Source of the DNA: Siphonodentalium dalli
Taxonomy: Eukaryota; Mollusca; Scaphopoda; Gadilida; Siphonodentaliidae
DNA: 64,000 nt
Direction of reading: 5' to 3'
Assembly: GCA_032622095.1 (NCBI GenBank)
Contig: CP136066.1
Coordinates: 54,962,609-55,026,608 of the forward strand
A program made the position numbers and the translations under genes. The notes under the pieces were generated by a model. The model was not told where the DNA came from. It did no database searches and worked only from the letters and a program-made list of their open reading frames with translations. Shown here piece by piece: positions 45,531 through 56,017 of the stretch; within the stretch, counting starts at the first letter, position 1, and each line of letters starts with the position of its first letter.

Positions 45531-46354
45531 CACTCTTATAACTAATGTGTAGAAACGATTACACATCAAATGTGTAAACACGGTTAATACACATAGCAAT
45601 GTGTAGTTTTACATACAAATACATTAATACACATAGCAATGTGTAGTTTTACATACAAACACATTAACCAAGGGCCGTTCTACACATAATGTGTATATTT
45701 TGTTACACACAATTGTGCAAGAACGTAGAGCATGCGCATTGCGGTGCCTTCATTTTCATAGTCTGCTACATGACGGCCATATTGTTTGATATACTTTTTG
45801 GAATACAATCTACAGCGATCGTAGACAAGGAATGTAAGTTCAGAATTCCGACTTGTGGGTATAGTATTAATGATATGTGAGGATTTATTTGTTAAAACTT
45901 TCATGGCGAATACTGCTCTTATAGACTCGTTTATATGATTGTTGTAATACGATAATACTAATATTATGCAACCACGCCACGACCCTGGTTTGTTCATTTA
46001 AAACGAAAACTCACACATGACAGAGCAAAATATTACGTACCATTGTACGCCATGAAGGTTTTAACATATAAACCTCCACATGTCATCAATACTATATACC
46101 CACAGTTCGGAATACTGAACTTACATTATTGTCTACGATCTATGTGTAAGAATATACACAAAATGTGGAAGGGATATGTGTTGATTTTATACACACCAGA
46201 CCCATTTATTGTGTAAAAATTGTTACACAATTTGTGTACGTACATAAAACTACACATATACTACACAACTATGTTTAAGATCAAAAATGAATAATGATTG
46301 TGTAGTACGGCTACACATTGTGTGTAGAAATCCTACACATTAGTCATAAGAGTG
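45531..46354. mobile_element. 824-bp TA/CACTC TIR element
   Basis: TIRs CACTCTTATAACTAATGTGT and CACTCTTATGACTAATGTGT (right end inverted), flanked by TA (45529-45530, 46355-46356). ACACATTGTGTAG-like words crowd both ends. A second, inner inverted pair (GATCGTAGACAAGGAATGTA, GTGGGTATAGTATTAATGA against its mirror at about 46075-46140) makes the element a compound foldback. No transposase frame; non-autonomous. Confidence 0.85.
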
Positions 46355-46379
46355 TACCTTGGCAATAGGGATCAGCTAT

Positions 46380-46520
46380 TTTCAGTTTGGACACGAAAAT
46401 CCATAAGCCATAACTACGTTTAAAAAAATGGATCAAACCCAAATTCGAACTTTATCTGTATTTTGGGCTGAGAAACTCACATACCAAATTTACATACATC
46501 TCAATAAAATGAGATATATC
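46380..46520. repeat. ATAACTC-type repeat, single unit
   Basis: CCATAACTACG, CAAACCCAAATTCGAACTTT, CTGTATTTTGGGCTGAGAAA and CTCACATACCAAATTT in the family order. Confidence 0.65.
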
Positions 46521-46914
46521 AGATGAAAGGTATTTCTACTAAGTATCAGGAATGTTGAGAAGGGTTCATTTTAACTACAAAAATCCATAGAAGTGAAGGG
46601 GATATAATAGGAGAATTATTACATGAAAAATGTACAAAAGCATAAAATTGATGACCAGGGTTAACAATTTCAACTCTATAAAATTAGGGGACTGTACCAG
46701 GTATGTCACGTGAACACTGCATTGATAGGCTAAACCAGAGAGCTATGTGGGAGTTGATAAACCCTGGGCCAACACTGTCCACACACTATGGAAATGCAAT
46801 AAACAACAGATGGCTATTAAAGTAATTTTTATATGTGCAGCAGTGAGCATCAGATATCATTATAGGACTGTGTAACTTTATACAAACAGTGCTACTAAAT
46901 GCGGTTCTCTCTGT

Positions 46915-47020
46915 CTGCTCAAATTCTGAGAACATCCCTACAAATGAACAGTAGACTATTCCAATTTATACTTTTAGAACTGAATTGGAGAATCCATTGA
47001 TTCGTGAATGGGTTACACCT
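46915..47020. mobile_element. possible TTAA-MITE family D remnant
   Basis: TAGACTATTCCAATTTATAC and AATTGGAGAATCCATTGATT resemble the inverted family D interior and end. No TTAA boundary is visible. Confidence 0.4.
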
Positions 47021-47188
47021 TTCACTGCTGTGCTGAACATATGATGGATAAAAATAACTCTACTTCCAATAATACAGGTTTACTCTTGACTCTCTGTTAG
47101 AGCTAAATGATATCACAGGTACTTAATTGTAAGCTGCTATGGTTATATATTGTAAGCATAAAAATCTAAAATATATTCAATTCTTAGT

Positions 47189-47645
47189 TAAAAAGGGGCC
47201 ATAACTCTGGTATAAAAACTCGATCTGTATTTTGAGTTGAGAAACTCACATACCAAATTTGGTTCCTATCAGATGAAAACTGGTTGATTTATCGAAGCAT
47301 GCATGAATTCTATGTCAAATGGCCATAACTCCATTAAAAATAATCTGATCTGATCTGATTCGAACTCGAACTGTATTTTAGGTGGAGAAACTCACATCCA
47401 AATTTGGTTCTGTCCAGATTTTTTTTTATAGTTATCATAGAATCTGTGAATTATAAGTCGAAAAGGGCCATAACTCTGTAAAAGAAACTCGGATCAAACC
47501 CATATTCGAACTAGATCTGTATTTTGGGCTGAAAAACTCACATACCAAATTTGGTTCCGATCAGATAGAAAATGTTTCAGTTATCGCATTATGTGTAAAG
47601 TGTCTACGGACAGCTAGAGCCAGACAGACAGACGGACGGACGGAT
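47189..47645. repeat. ATAACTC modular repeat, three units
   Basis: Three modules with GGGCCATAACTCTG, CATATTCGAACTAGATCTGT and ACTCACATACCAAATTTGGT. It ends in an AGACAGACAGACGGACGG tract. Same family as 2017-2990 but a distinct subfamily. Confidence 0.78.
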
Positions 47646-47847
47646 GAACGACGAGTGGTCAATATGGACAACAACACTATGTTTACCATACTATGGTATG
47701 GGCAAACATAAAAAGTTATTTATTGATGCTAACTCCCATTCCACTGCATGGTGTAAACCAAACGGAAAGATAAGGGAACAATGACCGAAGTTATGGATTT
47801 GACATTCCAAATGTCTTAGGTGATATTTTTTTCAAAGAAACCTGGCT

Positions 47848-48069
47848 TTAACCATTCATGACTGGTGCGCTTCCTGAAATTTTGGGAAAACCCTGTACCA
47901 ATGTATTCTCTTATATATGCGAGTCTCCCATAGGGAGCCTTGCATATATAAGAGAATACATTGGCGTGACAATATTTACCTTGACCTTGTAAGCCAGTGC
48001 ATTTGCGAGGCTCCCTATGGATGACTCGCATATATGAGAATGCACTCGCATAGGATTATTAAGGGTTAA
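47848..48069. mobile_element. TTAA-MITE family B, eroded
   Basis: TTAA at 47848 and 48066. Left arm CATTCATGACTGGTGCGC. Hairpin 1 is nearly complete, hairpin 2 is shortened (GCATTTGCGAGGCTCCCTAT). The right unique arm is lost. Confidence 0.78.
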
Positions 48070-48119
48070 TGCTATGCAATAGTTGAATTATCCAAAAACA
48101 AAACCTGGCGTATACTCAG

Positions 48120-48250
48120 GTCTGATTTTTAGCTCGACCTGACAAAGTCAAGTTTGAGCTATTGTCATGGATTGGCGTCCGTCCGTGCATCCACAATTTT
48201 CGTTAGCACACCCTACATGTCACATCTCTTATCACCAAACTATATATGGG
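48120..48250. repeat. CAGCAGCCATC-type repeat, left part split by the DIRS element
   Basis: AGCTCGACCTGACAAAGTCA, GGCGTCCGTCCGTGCATC and TTATCACCAAACTATATATG lead up to the retroelement edge. The matching continuation (TCGGGGTGACCTCTAGATGG) is on the far side at 56225. The intact order occurs at about 56515-56565. Confidence 0.8.
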
Positions 48251-48305
48251 TCTACACTAAACTAAATAACAACTAAACACATGTTTGAGCAGATAGCCAG
48301 TGTCT
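48251..48305 (-). repeat. DIRS split repeat B2 (3' terminus)
   Basis: TCTACACTAAACTAAATAAC to TAGCCAGTGTCT. Identical by eye to 49041-49095. Its outer edge is the element boundary. Confidence 0.9.
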
Positions 48306-48836
48306 TTATTCGCAGAAGTTGACACCAGATGGGCACACCAAAAACCGCTGGATGTACAACATATACAACATTCGTTACAAATTAATATGTGTGAGCATCT
48401 CATTTCAATAGTATATTCACATATTGTAATCCCGATAATTATACTGTAATAATTAACATGTCATTCTATGCACAAGAATCATACACAAATCTCCAGCAGT
48501 TTCCGGTTAGAATTCCTGCGATAAACCAGAGATAAAACCACATTTTGTGGGGAAAACTCTGGAAGCATTGGATGCTGCATGCCCAGTGAACATAATTTTT
48601 ATGTTGTCATATATATGTAACATGTCACATTCGAAACGTATGTTTATGTGCGTGTACGAGACGTTTCCGTCCGCTTCGCGATTATATATAACGTTTCATT
48701 AATTAATGTGTTATACATCTGTATGTAATAAATCTTATTCGATGTGTAATTATTAATTTGTACAATTATATTACCATAATGGTGCTAATGTAACTAGTAA
48801 CTATACTCATATAAAATTATTTTTACTCAGATATGT
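48306..48836 (-). other. unique spacer between A2 and B2
   Basis: About 530 bp without coding frame or relation to the rest of the window. The usual description has A2 and B2 adjacent. Here they are separated, so either the terminal repeat is longer than the A1 copy shows or extra sequence was acquired. Confidence 0.6.
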
Positions 48837-49043
48837 GGAATTTAAGTTGTCACTCCTAGCGAAAAACTGGCTAAAGTGACCCAACTTTATGATGCGCTAA
48901 CGAAATTACTCACTCACTCCGTGAACTCCAATTATCGTTAGCCAATTACCTACTGATACTCTAGACAACTCAGTTGTATTCACACGATACGCTACAGACA
49001 ATAGTTTTGGGCTAATCTACGAAACGCTCAAAACATGTAGTCT
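48837..49043 (-). repeat. DIRS split repeat A2
   Basis: GGAATTTAAGTTGTCACTCC to GCTCAAAACATGTAGTCT. Same as 56018-56224. It joins B1 directly, so the A-end and the B-end meet at one TCT, the shape of a circle junction. Confidence 0.9.
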
Positions 49044-49095
49044 ACACTAAACTAAATAACAACTAAACACATGTTTGAGCAGATAGCCAGTGTCT
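49041..49095 (-). repeat. DIRS split repeat B1
   Basis: 55 bp, a direct copy of B2, sharing its first TCT with the last three bases of A2. Confidence 0.9.
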
Positions 49096-49312
49096 GCTAA
49101 ATTAACGTTCAAAAAAATAAGTGCGGCTGCCCAAAAGATTTCTTTTGAGCTCGGTTATGGTTGATCTATTAATATATTTCTTATAAGACGAATTGAGAAA
49201 TGTTTGTTTCACTCTGAATAATGACAATTATGCATATTTCGGCCATGACAAAGTATATCAAGTAACAATGGTATATCCTGTCTATCTGACAGTACACATG
49301 CAATTTTAAGTT

Positions 49313-49703
49313 TTATAAATTGAGGCTTCTGGATACATGTAACCTTGATTCTAACGAATCCACTACATAACCGTCCTTGGCGGACTCAGATTGCCATCTA
49401 CCGTGGCGTTTCCAACATATGTCGTTGACGCCAGACCTGGCGGCTTCTGTAGCGCCGCCTGCTCTCTGGCGTCTTTTCCACAAACCTCTTTCATTCGGGT
49501 TGTGATACATTCTCTAGCCCTAGTATAACTTAAGGGCTTATTCTTATATACTAATTTGCTTGACCCCTTTGAACCGAACATGGGCCTGAAGAAATACATG
49601 TCTGATTTAATATCTAAGTTGGCCACATTAATATATTTAGAAATAATTGTTAAAGGACATGCTACTGTGTTTCCTTTGGCAATCACGATTTCGTTGCCCT
49701 GTC
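49313..49703 (-). pseudogene. tyrosine recombinase, C-terminal half, frameshifted
   Basis: Directly right of the nested transposon the frame continues RQGNEIVIAKGNTVACPLTI. A second frame then gives GGATEAARSGVNDICWKRHG and RWQSESAKDGYV, the C-terminal block of DIRS tyrosine recombinases with the late His (RHGRW) and nucleophile Tyr (DGY). The change of frame falls at about 49455-49475, where the H-x-x-R box is expected. The reading there (WKRRQRAGG) does not give a normal H-x-x-R. The enzyme would cut and rejoin DNA of the circular intermediate. This copy should be inactive. Confidence 0.85.
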
Positions 49704-49726
49704 TACACTGAAGAAAAAAAACTTAG

Positions 49727-49832
49727 TCATAGCCTTAGTCAACCCGTAACTTAGTTATTTTTGACTAACGTAGCCAAAAGTAACTAAGTGTGACCTTAGT
49801 CACACCTTAGTTACTAAGGTTAATATTTTCTG
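49727..49832. repeat. left subterminal TTAGTCA repeats
   Basis: ACTTAGTCA, CCTTAGTCAACC, CTTAGTTATTTTTGACTAAC, GTAACTAAGTG and CCTTAGTCACACCTTAG, in both orientations. They mirror the right-end block. Confidence 0.75.
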
Positions 49833-50104
49833 GATTCAGTCATGCCGTCAAAACTCAATAGTATACTTATCGGCGACATATTATATACGGCAATGACTCC
49901 ATACAGTATGACTGAATCTTACTCTGCTGACATTTAATATGTATATAATATCGCATCCATCCTGGGTTAATCGGGTCGGTACGTCTATGGACGAGTACGT
50001 AAATTTAACGTAAATTATTGTCACGCCATACGATAGGGGAACATTGTGTGCGTAACGTAACTATCGCAAGTATAACGTACTCTGAAAACTACTTATCGCC
50101 AAAT

Positions 50105-50431
50105 TCATGCTTCAAAGCCTTCAAACATTTTAAACATGTCATCTTCAGCTTCTTTTATTTTATTTTTATGAAAATGAATAATAAATGAGGTGATAAATAT
50201 GTATACAACGACAAATAGAATCAAATTGGCCATTTTGACGTGAAACTCAGGACAGGCAACCCAGGTACAAAAATTGGTGAAATATGAGTACGAACGTAAA
50301 AGTGTTCCCCTATCGTATTGCGATAATCGCCAACCATTATGGTTTGCTGACATTTTTAATTCGGAAAAATCACTAAAATCAGAGTGATTTAGACGTGATA
50401 TTGGCGTCGAAAGAACTAAAAGAGACGACAT
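50105..50431 (-). CDS. unrecognised 108-residue frame in nested transposon
   Basis: A frame with a hydrophobic segment (MANLILFVVVYIFITSFIIH, residues about 67-86) and an acidic, Phe-containing tail (EAEDDMFKMFEGFEA). It lies within the nested transposon, away from both ends. No family recognised. It could be a chance frame, part of a captured gene or an accessory product. I cannot support a function and am unsure it is expressed. Confidence 0.2.
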   Translation of the reverse strand: MSSLLVLSTPISRLNHSDFSDFSELKMSANHNGWRLSQYDRGTLLRSYSYFTNFCTWVACPEFHVKMANLILFVVVYIFITSFIIHFHKNKIKEAEDDMFKMFEGFEA

Positions 50432-51839
50432 ATTACATAAATAACAACCATGGCGTATTTGGAGAGCGGATACAACCAGGATAAAAGAGAAGTTAGGAAA
50501 ATAATCTGCGAAACCGTTAATCGTGTATTGTTGAACTAATTTATTATTCAGCTGCTTTCAACAAGTGGACAATTTGTCAATAATAGCTTTAATCTTTATT
50601 CTACATGTGAAAGAACGGCGCCTGAAATATTTGCTGCCAAAATTAGATTTGTGCCTGATGACTCCTTCAAGGTTACATGTACCGTACACAATACTGCACA
50701 GTAGTCAGTACATAACGTGTGGTGAACGTTTTTCGCTGTGGCATTGTGGACGACTACCCCAAGTTGAAGTTCATTCCGGCTTGGTTTGGTGATCGAGACT
50801 GTTACCTGTTCGATTGTGGACAGTTGTTAAAGACGGTCTGATTTCGGTGAACTCCTTTGATAACCGCACAAGTTTAAATTCTGCGAAAAAAGGCTTATTA
50901 ATCATCGACAATTTCCACTAAATTCATCGAGAGCAGTGATGCATGCCAATTAATCGATGAATCATGACATGATCTATTCAATCGAATCAAAGGTCTGACT
51001 TCATTCAGATGAACACAAGGCTGAAGCTTCGATGTCAAGCAATAGTGACAATAATAACAACGACTCAACGAGCAGCTATTAATATTAGAATGGTGAAAAT
51101 GCAGTTGACAGTACGGTACTTGTTCAGAATCTGATTCTGTCCGAGCACATTGACATGCATGTACAATTACAAGAGAGGATATGCGGCGTGCGCACCAGTG
51201 TAATTCACATAGCTCCAACGTCAACAAAACACAAAAAAACAATGAAACTGATGCCGTGTAGTGATGGATGCTCAACTTTACAATGACCCCGACCAATTCA
51301 TCTGTGTTCATCATTGTTCATTGAAATGTGTGGATATGAGACATTGTCATTATTCGCCATGTTATCGTCAAGTTACCGGCATCACGACAATTTACCAGGA
51401 GTACACTGTTATTGGTTGGATGTTCTTATCAAACTATCTTCGGCTGATTCACTGATATTTCATGGAAAATTGTCGCCAAGTCATTGCGCACAGTTACATG
51501 TTTATTGGATCTGCTGTTGTCCTGAAGGGACCAATCCCAAATACCGGTAGCTGTTGTTGATATATACAGTAGTACAGTACCAGTCAAAAGAAGTGGTGTA
51601 TTAAGCATGCTATTTTGGCAAGTGGAAACACTTATAAGCATGTCGCTTGTGATATTATTGCAATATTTTGCGCTTAATATGGTGACACTTTGCGCTCAAA
51701 ATTGTGACATTTAAATCAAATGTTGCGAGGTTTGTTTCCGCGATTCACTCAAAATGTGACCGCAACAAAGCGTTCATAATTGCATGCATTTCTGAAAACA
51801 CATTCATTTGTTAAATAGAGGTATTCACCAAGTGCTATG

Positions 51840-51972
51840 CCTGTGTGGATATGCACGCTTGTATCAAGCCAAGGCGGTGTTCCTGAAATTATTGTGACGA
51901 GTCTGAAGGCAAGTCACGATGTGTGTCGGAAACCCCACCGTGGCTTGATACAAGCGCTCAGTTCCACACATA
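51840..51972. repeat. hairpin GCTTGTATCAAGCCA inside nested transposon
   Basis: Arms TGTGTGGATATGCACGCTTG and TATCAAGCCA pair with TGGCTTGATACAAGCG and TTCCACACA across about 70 bp. Inner CGGTG/CACCG also pairs. No other copy seen. Confidence 0.7.
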
Positions 51973-52349
51973 GTAGTGAAGATATTTATCATATAATTTT
52001 TCTTCTAAAAAAACTCTTCATTTCCTCCGATTTAAACTTCTATGTTGGTCGTTCGTTATCATTTTAATGTAAGCATAAATTTTTGTTTCAATTTGAAACA
52101 ATTATCGACTGGTCAGATATTGAATGTATATTCAATGCATACTAGTATTCTGTGATGAATAATTTCCTTTCAAGATAAAACATTGTTTATATTGTCTAAT
52201 TGTTTCAATAGTTAATAAAATTTATGTTGATACCTGTGAGTCATTATTTTCAGTTATTTTAATCTGCAGTTGCGATGTTCAGCTGAGGCTGCAGGGCTAT
52301 GATACCCCCAATAATTAGGCCCAATTAAATGTACTATATGGATACAGTG

Positions 52350-52615
52350 ATGACTTAGTCAAGCCTTAGTCATTTCTGACTAAGGCCTTAGTCATTTCTG
52401 ACTAAGGCCTTTCTGACTAAGGCCTTAGTCATTTCCGACTAAGGCCTTAGTCATTTCTGACTAAGGGCTTATTTATTTCTGACTAAGGCCTTAGTCATTT
52501 CTGACTAAGGCCTTAGTCAGAAATGACTAAGGGCAACCTTAGTCATTTCTGACTAAGCTAAGTTAGTTAGTTTTGAGACGGGGGTTCTGACTAAGGTAAC
52601 TTAGTTACTTTTGAC
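52350..52615. repeat. right subterminal GCCTTAGTCATTTCTGACTA repeats
   Basis: About nine units of a 24-bp palindromic word (CTTAGTCATTTCTGACTAAG) in tandem, some lacking half a unit. Continues to the TIR through ACTTAGTTACTTTTGACTAA. Confidence 0.88.
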
Positions 52616-52636
52616 TAAGTTTTTTTTTTCAGTGTA

Positions 52637-53230
52637 TATTGATCTGTTTTACTCTTTTCAATAATCAATTTCAAATGATCTGGCAATATTTCAATATTAC
52701 TGCATTTTAGTGCTTGAAGTTCCGAAAACCTTAAAAATCCACTGAATCCGAGAACTATCATAGATAGATCTCTAATTACTGTCAAATCTGTTGAATCAGC
52801 ATATTTTGTACAAATGTTAATGACGTCGTCAGAGTAAACAGGGTCCTTCTTTTGGATTTTCTTTGTACATAATCTCTTTGCTGCCTCGACGATTCCGGTA
52901 ACGAATCCGTTTGATGTCGGATCCAAATGTCCATGTAACTCGTGAATCCATTTTATTGCGTATTTTGCTGAAGACACCACGTTATGCGAACTTCCGTTGT
53001 CCACGAGGCTGGTTAGAAATAGCGCCACGTGTATAGAGTCCGCTGGCATAACCGTTCCTCCTATACCGCGAACAAAGTCAGTCCACCGCCGGAATTGTGA
53101 ATAATATTTCGACACTGTACTGTCCGCTCGGGATCGCAACAACAATGCGGCCATCTTACTTCTCAATACGTCGGTTTTGTTTGATTCTGACACGCCAGTG
53201 TCATCTAGCGCCGTTCGTATCTGTTGTGAT
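52637..53230 (-). pseudogene. tyrosine recombinase, N-terminal half
   Basis: Reading TDVLRSKMAALLLRSRADST and VSKYYSQFRRWTDF, the N-terminal core-binding domain of DIRS recombinases. It is followed by the catalytic box 1 Arg in GFSGFLRFSELQALK (Arg at about 52731) and the beta-strand block EKSKTDQY. It is then broken by the nested transposon. The continuation is at 49313-49703. The upstream link to the MT-like region contains a stop. Confidence 0.88.
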
Positions 53231-53269
53231 AGCCCTAAAAGACGAAAGATTAGTCAATTTTGTTTTTAA

Positions 53270-53803
53270 TCACATGACATTATATGTGAAATGGATAGCT
53301 CCTAATTGGAAACTCAATATACTGTGTGCAAACATGCCGTTATGTCCTCTTCCGGGGTGAACGATGTGTTCAGATCCGAGGGTTTTCAACCCGTTATTCC
53401 CATCCGATATCGCGTCTGCTTCTCGGATTAAGGGCCAAAAAGGCGCAGATTTCCATATGGGAAAAATTAAGGTGCTCTCACATTGCTCATTTTGAATTTT
53501 TCTTATGACTGCTGTCAATATTCTAGGGGGAGGAACGATCCAGTTATTCTCGCCCCACCAACATTGCTTCATTGCGTCTACCGCTTCGGTTCCCGGGCAC
53601 CACCATCTAGAATTAAATCTATCTAGTTGAGAATTGTAATCTGTTGCGAATCTGTCGATTGAGTGTGGTCCCCATAAATTGTTTAATTTGTGAAATATTT
53701 CGACGTCGATACACCAGTCATCGGGATCGAAACACCTGCTCAATGCATCTGCACTCATATTGAGTTCTCTCGGTATCCATGTGGGTACCAGCGTGAAATT
53801 ATT
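53270..53803 (-). pseudogene. MT-like domain downstream of RNase H
   Basis: It starts after an in-frame stop at 53804-53806 with the RNase H tail (VPTWIPRELNMSADALSR). A block follows with GPHSIDRFATDYNSQLDRFN, AVDAMKQCWW, IVPPPRILTAVIRKI and LIFPIWKSAPFWPLI. This order (VD-x-FA, W, PP, I-x-P-x-W) is found after RNase H in many metazoan DIRS-order elements and is often described as methyltransferase-like. Activity is not assured in any case. Terminal stop at 53270. Confidence 0.75.
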
Positions 53804-54662
53804 TTAAACGCGCGTTGATTCTATATCAAGCGCGACTTTTTGTAAATGCTCTTTACTACTGCCCTTCGTAATCACGCTCACGACGGCTTTATTGTCGGTG
53901 TATAACATGAACCGTCCTCCCGACATGGCCGCTGAATTTGATTTACAAACTCTATTCACAGCTTCTAGCTCTCTCCATGTGGAGCTACTTCCGGCTTCTG
54001 TAGCCGACCAGGTCCCGATTGCTACGGGACCTCTTCCCACTATGGGGTAGGCGGCTGTCGCCCATGCGCCCTGGGTCTCAACTGGGTGAACACTGCACCT
54101 TGATGTTGAGACCTCTGAGGTCTCCACCAGGCGTGCTATACGTCTGGGATCCGAGCCCCCTAGGGCCTCCACCGGGCGTGCTATACGCCTGGGATCAGAG
54201 GCCCCCTGCGCTAACACCAGGTAACCTCCGTACCCTGTGTCGGATGCGTCTGTATATGCGCTTCCGGTGTACACATCTGGCTCTGATCTAACTAGATCTT
54301 GCCCATTTGCCCGCTGTATATTCGCGGCCCAATATGTTAACTCCTCCCGAGCTTCGGGGGAGATAAGAACTGGTGCGTTCCAGCACACTTTCTGGTTTAA
54401 ACACATATGTAAACATCGCGTGTGCAAACTGGTTGGCGCGTCGATCCCTCCGTTCATTGAGGCTAATTGCCCCAAAATGCCTGCAAGCAATCTTGCTGGC
54501 ACCATATCGTGGGCGGAAGCCATGATAAGCTGCAAACGCTGCAGCCCGACTAGAAATGCGTCTAGTCGGTCTTCACTCACGCAAACGCGTCCGACTTCGA
54601 AATCCCACTCTAAACCGAGCCATTTCGTAACTTGAGTAGGCTCCCAGTGACTTTTCTCATTT
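53804..54662 (-). pseudogene. RT connection and RNase H with internal repeat insert
   Basis: From SNEKSHWEPTQVTKWLGLEW on, the frame covers the RT thumb/connection and RNase H. The first Asp is in YTDASDTGYGGYLV (residue about 111 counted from 54580), Glu in TWRELEAV (about 204) and Asp in MLYTDNKAVVS (about 229). RNase H removes the RNA strand during cDNA synthesis. Residues about 122-181 are an insert with two SDPRRIAR repeats between the first strand and the next (GPVAIGTWSATE). This is unusual for the fold. Stop TAA at 53804-53806. Confidence 0.87.
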
Positions 54663-54666
54663 GATA

Positions 54667-55571
54667 TTATGAAACCGAATTTGCGTCGCCGCGTATTCTG
54701 TCACTGACCTCTTGCGTCGCGTCTTTTCCGCGCGCGCCCGCCAAACCGTCGTCCAAATACATAACGACTTTGATACCGTCGTTTCTCAAATATTTCACCA
54801 TGACTCTAGTCAGCTTTGTGAATATTTGGCCAGCCGTGGAAATTCCAAACGGTAAAACGTTGAAAACGAAATACGTATCGGTCCCGTTGTGTGTCCATTT
54901 GAAACCTAAATAGGTTTTGCTAGCGTCCGCGATACAAATATGATGGAACGCGCCTTCAAGGTCAAAATCTACGGCAAAATCACCGATTTCGAAAATCTGT
55001 CTTGCGACAGAGCTGTCTTCAAACCTAAATTTGTATTTTGCGAGGTTATCGTTCAAATGCCTATACAGTCTAAAACAAGTCTACGCTTGCCATTTCGATT
55101 CGTTGCCACCGTCAATGGGTTAATCACCATAGGCGGTTCTTTGACCGCTGTCACGTGATTTTTTGACAAAAGTTTGGTTATTTCTTTGTTTACAAACTCA
55201 CTATTGTCATTGGAAGATTTGTTGTTTTTTAATTCAATTGGTATGGGAATTTCTACAAATGGCAAACGATAACCGTGTTCTATTACTGAAATGATGTAAT
55301 CTGAAGCCCCGGCTTCTTTCCAACATGAAATACTCTCCTTTAGAGAGCCTACTGATACGATCGTGAACGCGCATTTATCAACGTGTATTTCTTCTACGTG
55401 CATTTCGCCTGCGTGTTCGTTATTTGTTGCGCTTTTATCGCCAATACGACATTCACCCTCGTCCCTCTCATTAAATTTAACCCCGATCTGGGGATAATAA
55501 GAAGGAATACTTAGCTTTGCTTTGAGTGAAGTGGTATTCTGTTTACTCGGGCGGGCGTATTTCCAATGCAT
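54667..55571 (-). pseudogene. reverse transcriptase core, two frames
   Basis: The first frame (to 55053) has KEPPMVINPLTVATNRNGKR and RLVLDC, the early RT block. A frameshift at about 55055 leads to FAVDFDLEGAFHHI (motif A Asp), FNVLPFGISTAGQIFTKL and YLDD (motif C, residues 100-103 from 55056). A second frameshift near 54675 separates it from the connection domain. The catalytic residues are present but the chain is broken twice. Neighbours are ORF1 upstream and RNase H downstream. Confidence 0.9.
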
Positions 55572-56010
55572 GTGACGGATCTCCGCTTGCCAGGCTGTGC
55601 TTCTGGTATTCTGGAACTACACTCCAACCGAGCTCGGACGGGCCGGACAGCTTAACCATTTTCTGTCTAACTTTATTATTGTTCAAACCTTCTGACAAAC
55701 AGTCCGCGGCTTTCGATGTGTTCTGCTGTCCATGGTCGATATGCCATTTGGCCTCTGTGATATTGTCCTGAACAGGCTGAACTTCGTTGAATTTGAAATG
55801 TGCTCCGTTTCCGGATCGTTTGAACACATGTACATCCTTTTCTTTCGAACTAAGAATTTGCGTTTTGGAAATTTCTCGTTGGCTCTCGACGATTCCAGCT
55901 TTAAGAATGGTCAACTGAGTGGTTAACATTCCATTAAATTATGTCAATAAACTGTCCTGAGATTTCCTAACTGCCGCTTCGATGCGTTTGCCTAAGTCGT
56001 TGCTGTTCAT
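55543..56010 (-). pseudogene. DIRS ORF1 (gag-like), one stop
   Basis: ATG at 56008-56010, a few bases inside repeat A1, gives MNSNDLGKRIEAAVRKSQDS, then a TAA at 55939-55941. The same frame continues as MLTTQLTILKAG... to 55543. Lys/Glu-rich text, ADCLSEGLNNNKVRQKMVKL and LGWSVVPEYQKHSLASGDPS resemble the ORF1 tail of metazoan DIRS elements ('GW-x-x-V-x-EY...LA-x-D'). It probably forms the particle or binds RNA. It overlaps the RT frame by about 30 bp, in another frame. Confidence 0.75.
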
Positions 56011-56017
56011 TGTACTA

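Larger units (their letters stand above)
49706..52634. mobile_element. 2.93-kb TA/CACTG transposon nested in the YR gene
   Basis: TIRs CACTGAAGAAAAAAAACTTA and CACTGAAAAAAAAACTTAGT (right end inverted), flanked by TA on both sides (49704-49705, 52635-52636). Removing the element plus one TA joins KSKTDQY to RQGNEI in frame. Subterminal ACTTAGTCA / GACTAAGG words crowd both ends. TA target and CACTG ends fit Mirage-type CMC or Tc1/mariner-like elements; I cannot decide. No transposase was recognised, so it is probably non-autonomous. Confidence 0.88.

Noticed and set aside
50898-51314. 138-residue frame in nested transposon as a transposase
   Set aside because: No DDE/D or zinc-finger signature. 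It is Cys/His-containing but without ordered spacing, and no homologous neighbour frame.
52350-52615. CRISPR-like palindromic repeats
   Set aside because: The GCCTTAGTCATTTCTGAC units are back-to-back without unique spacers and merge into the TIR of a DNA transposon.
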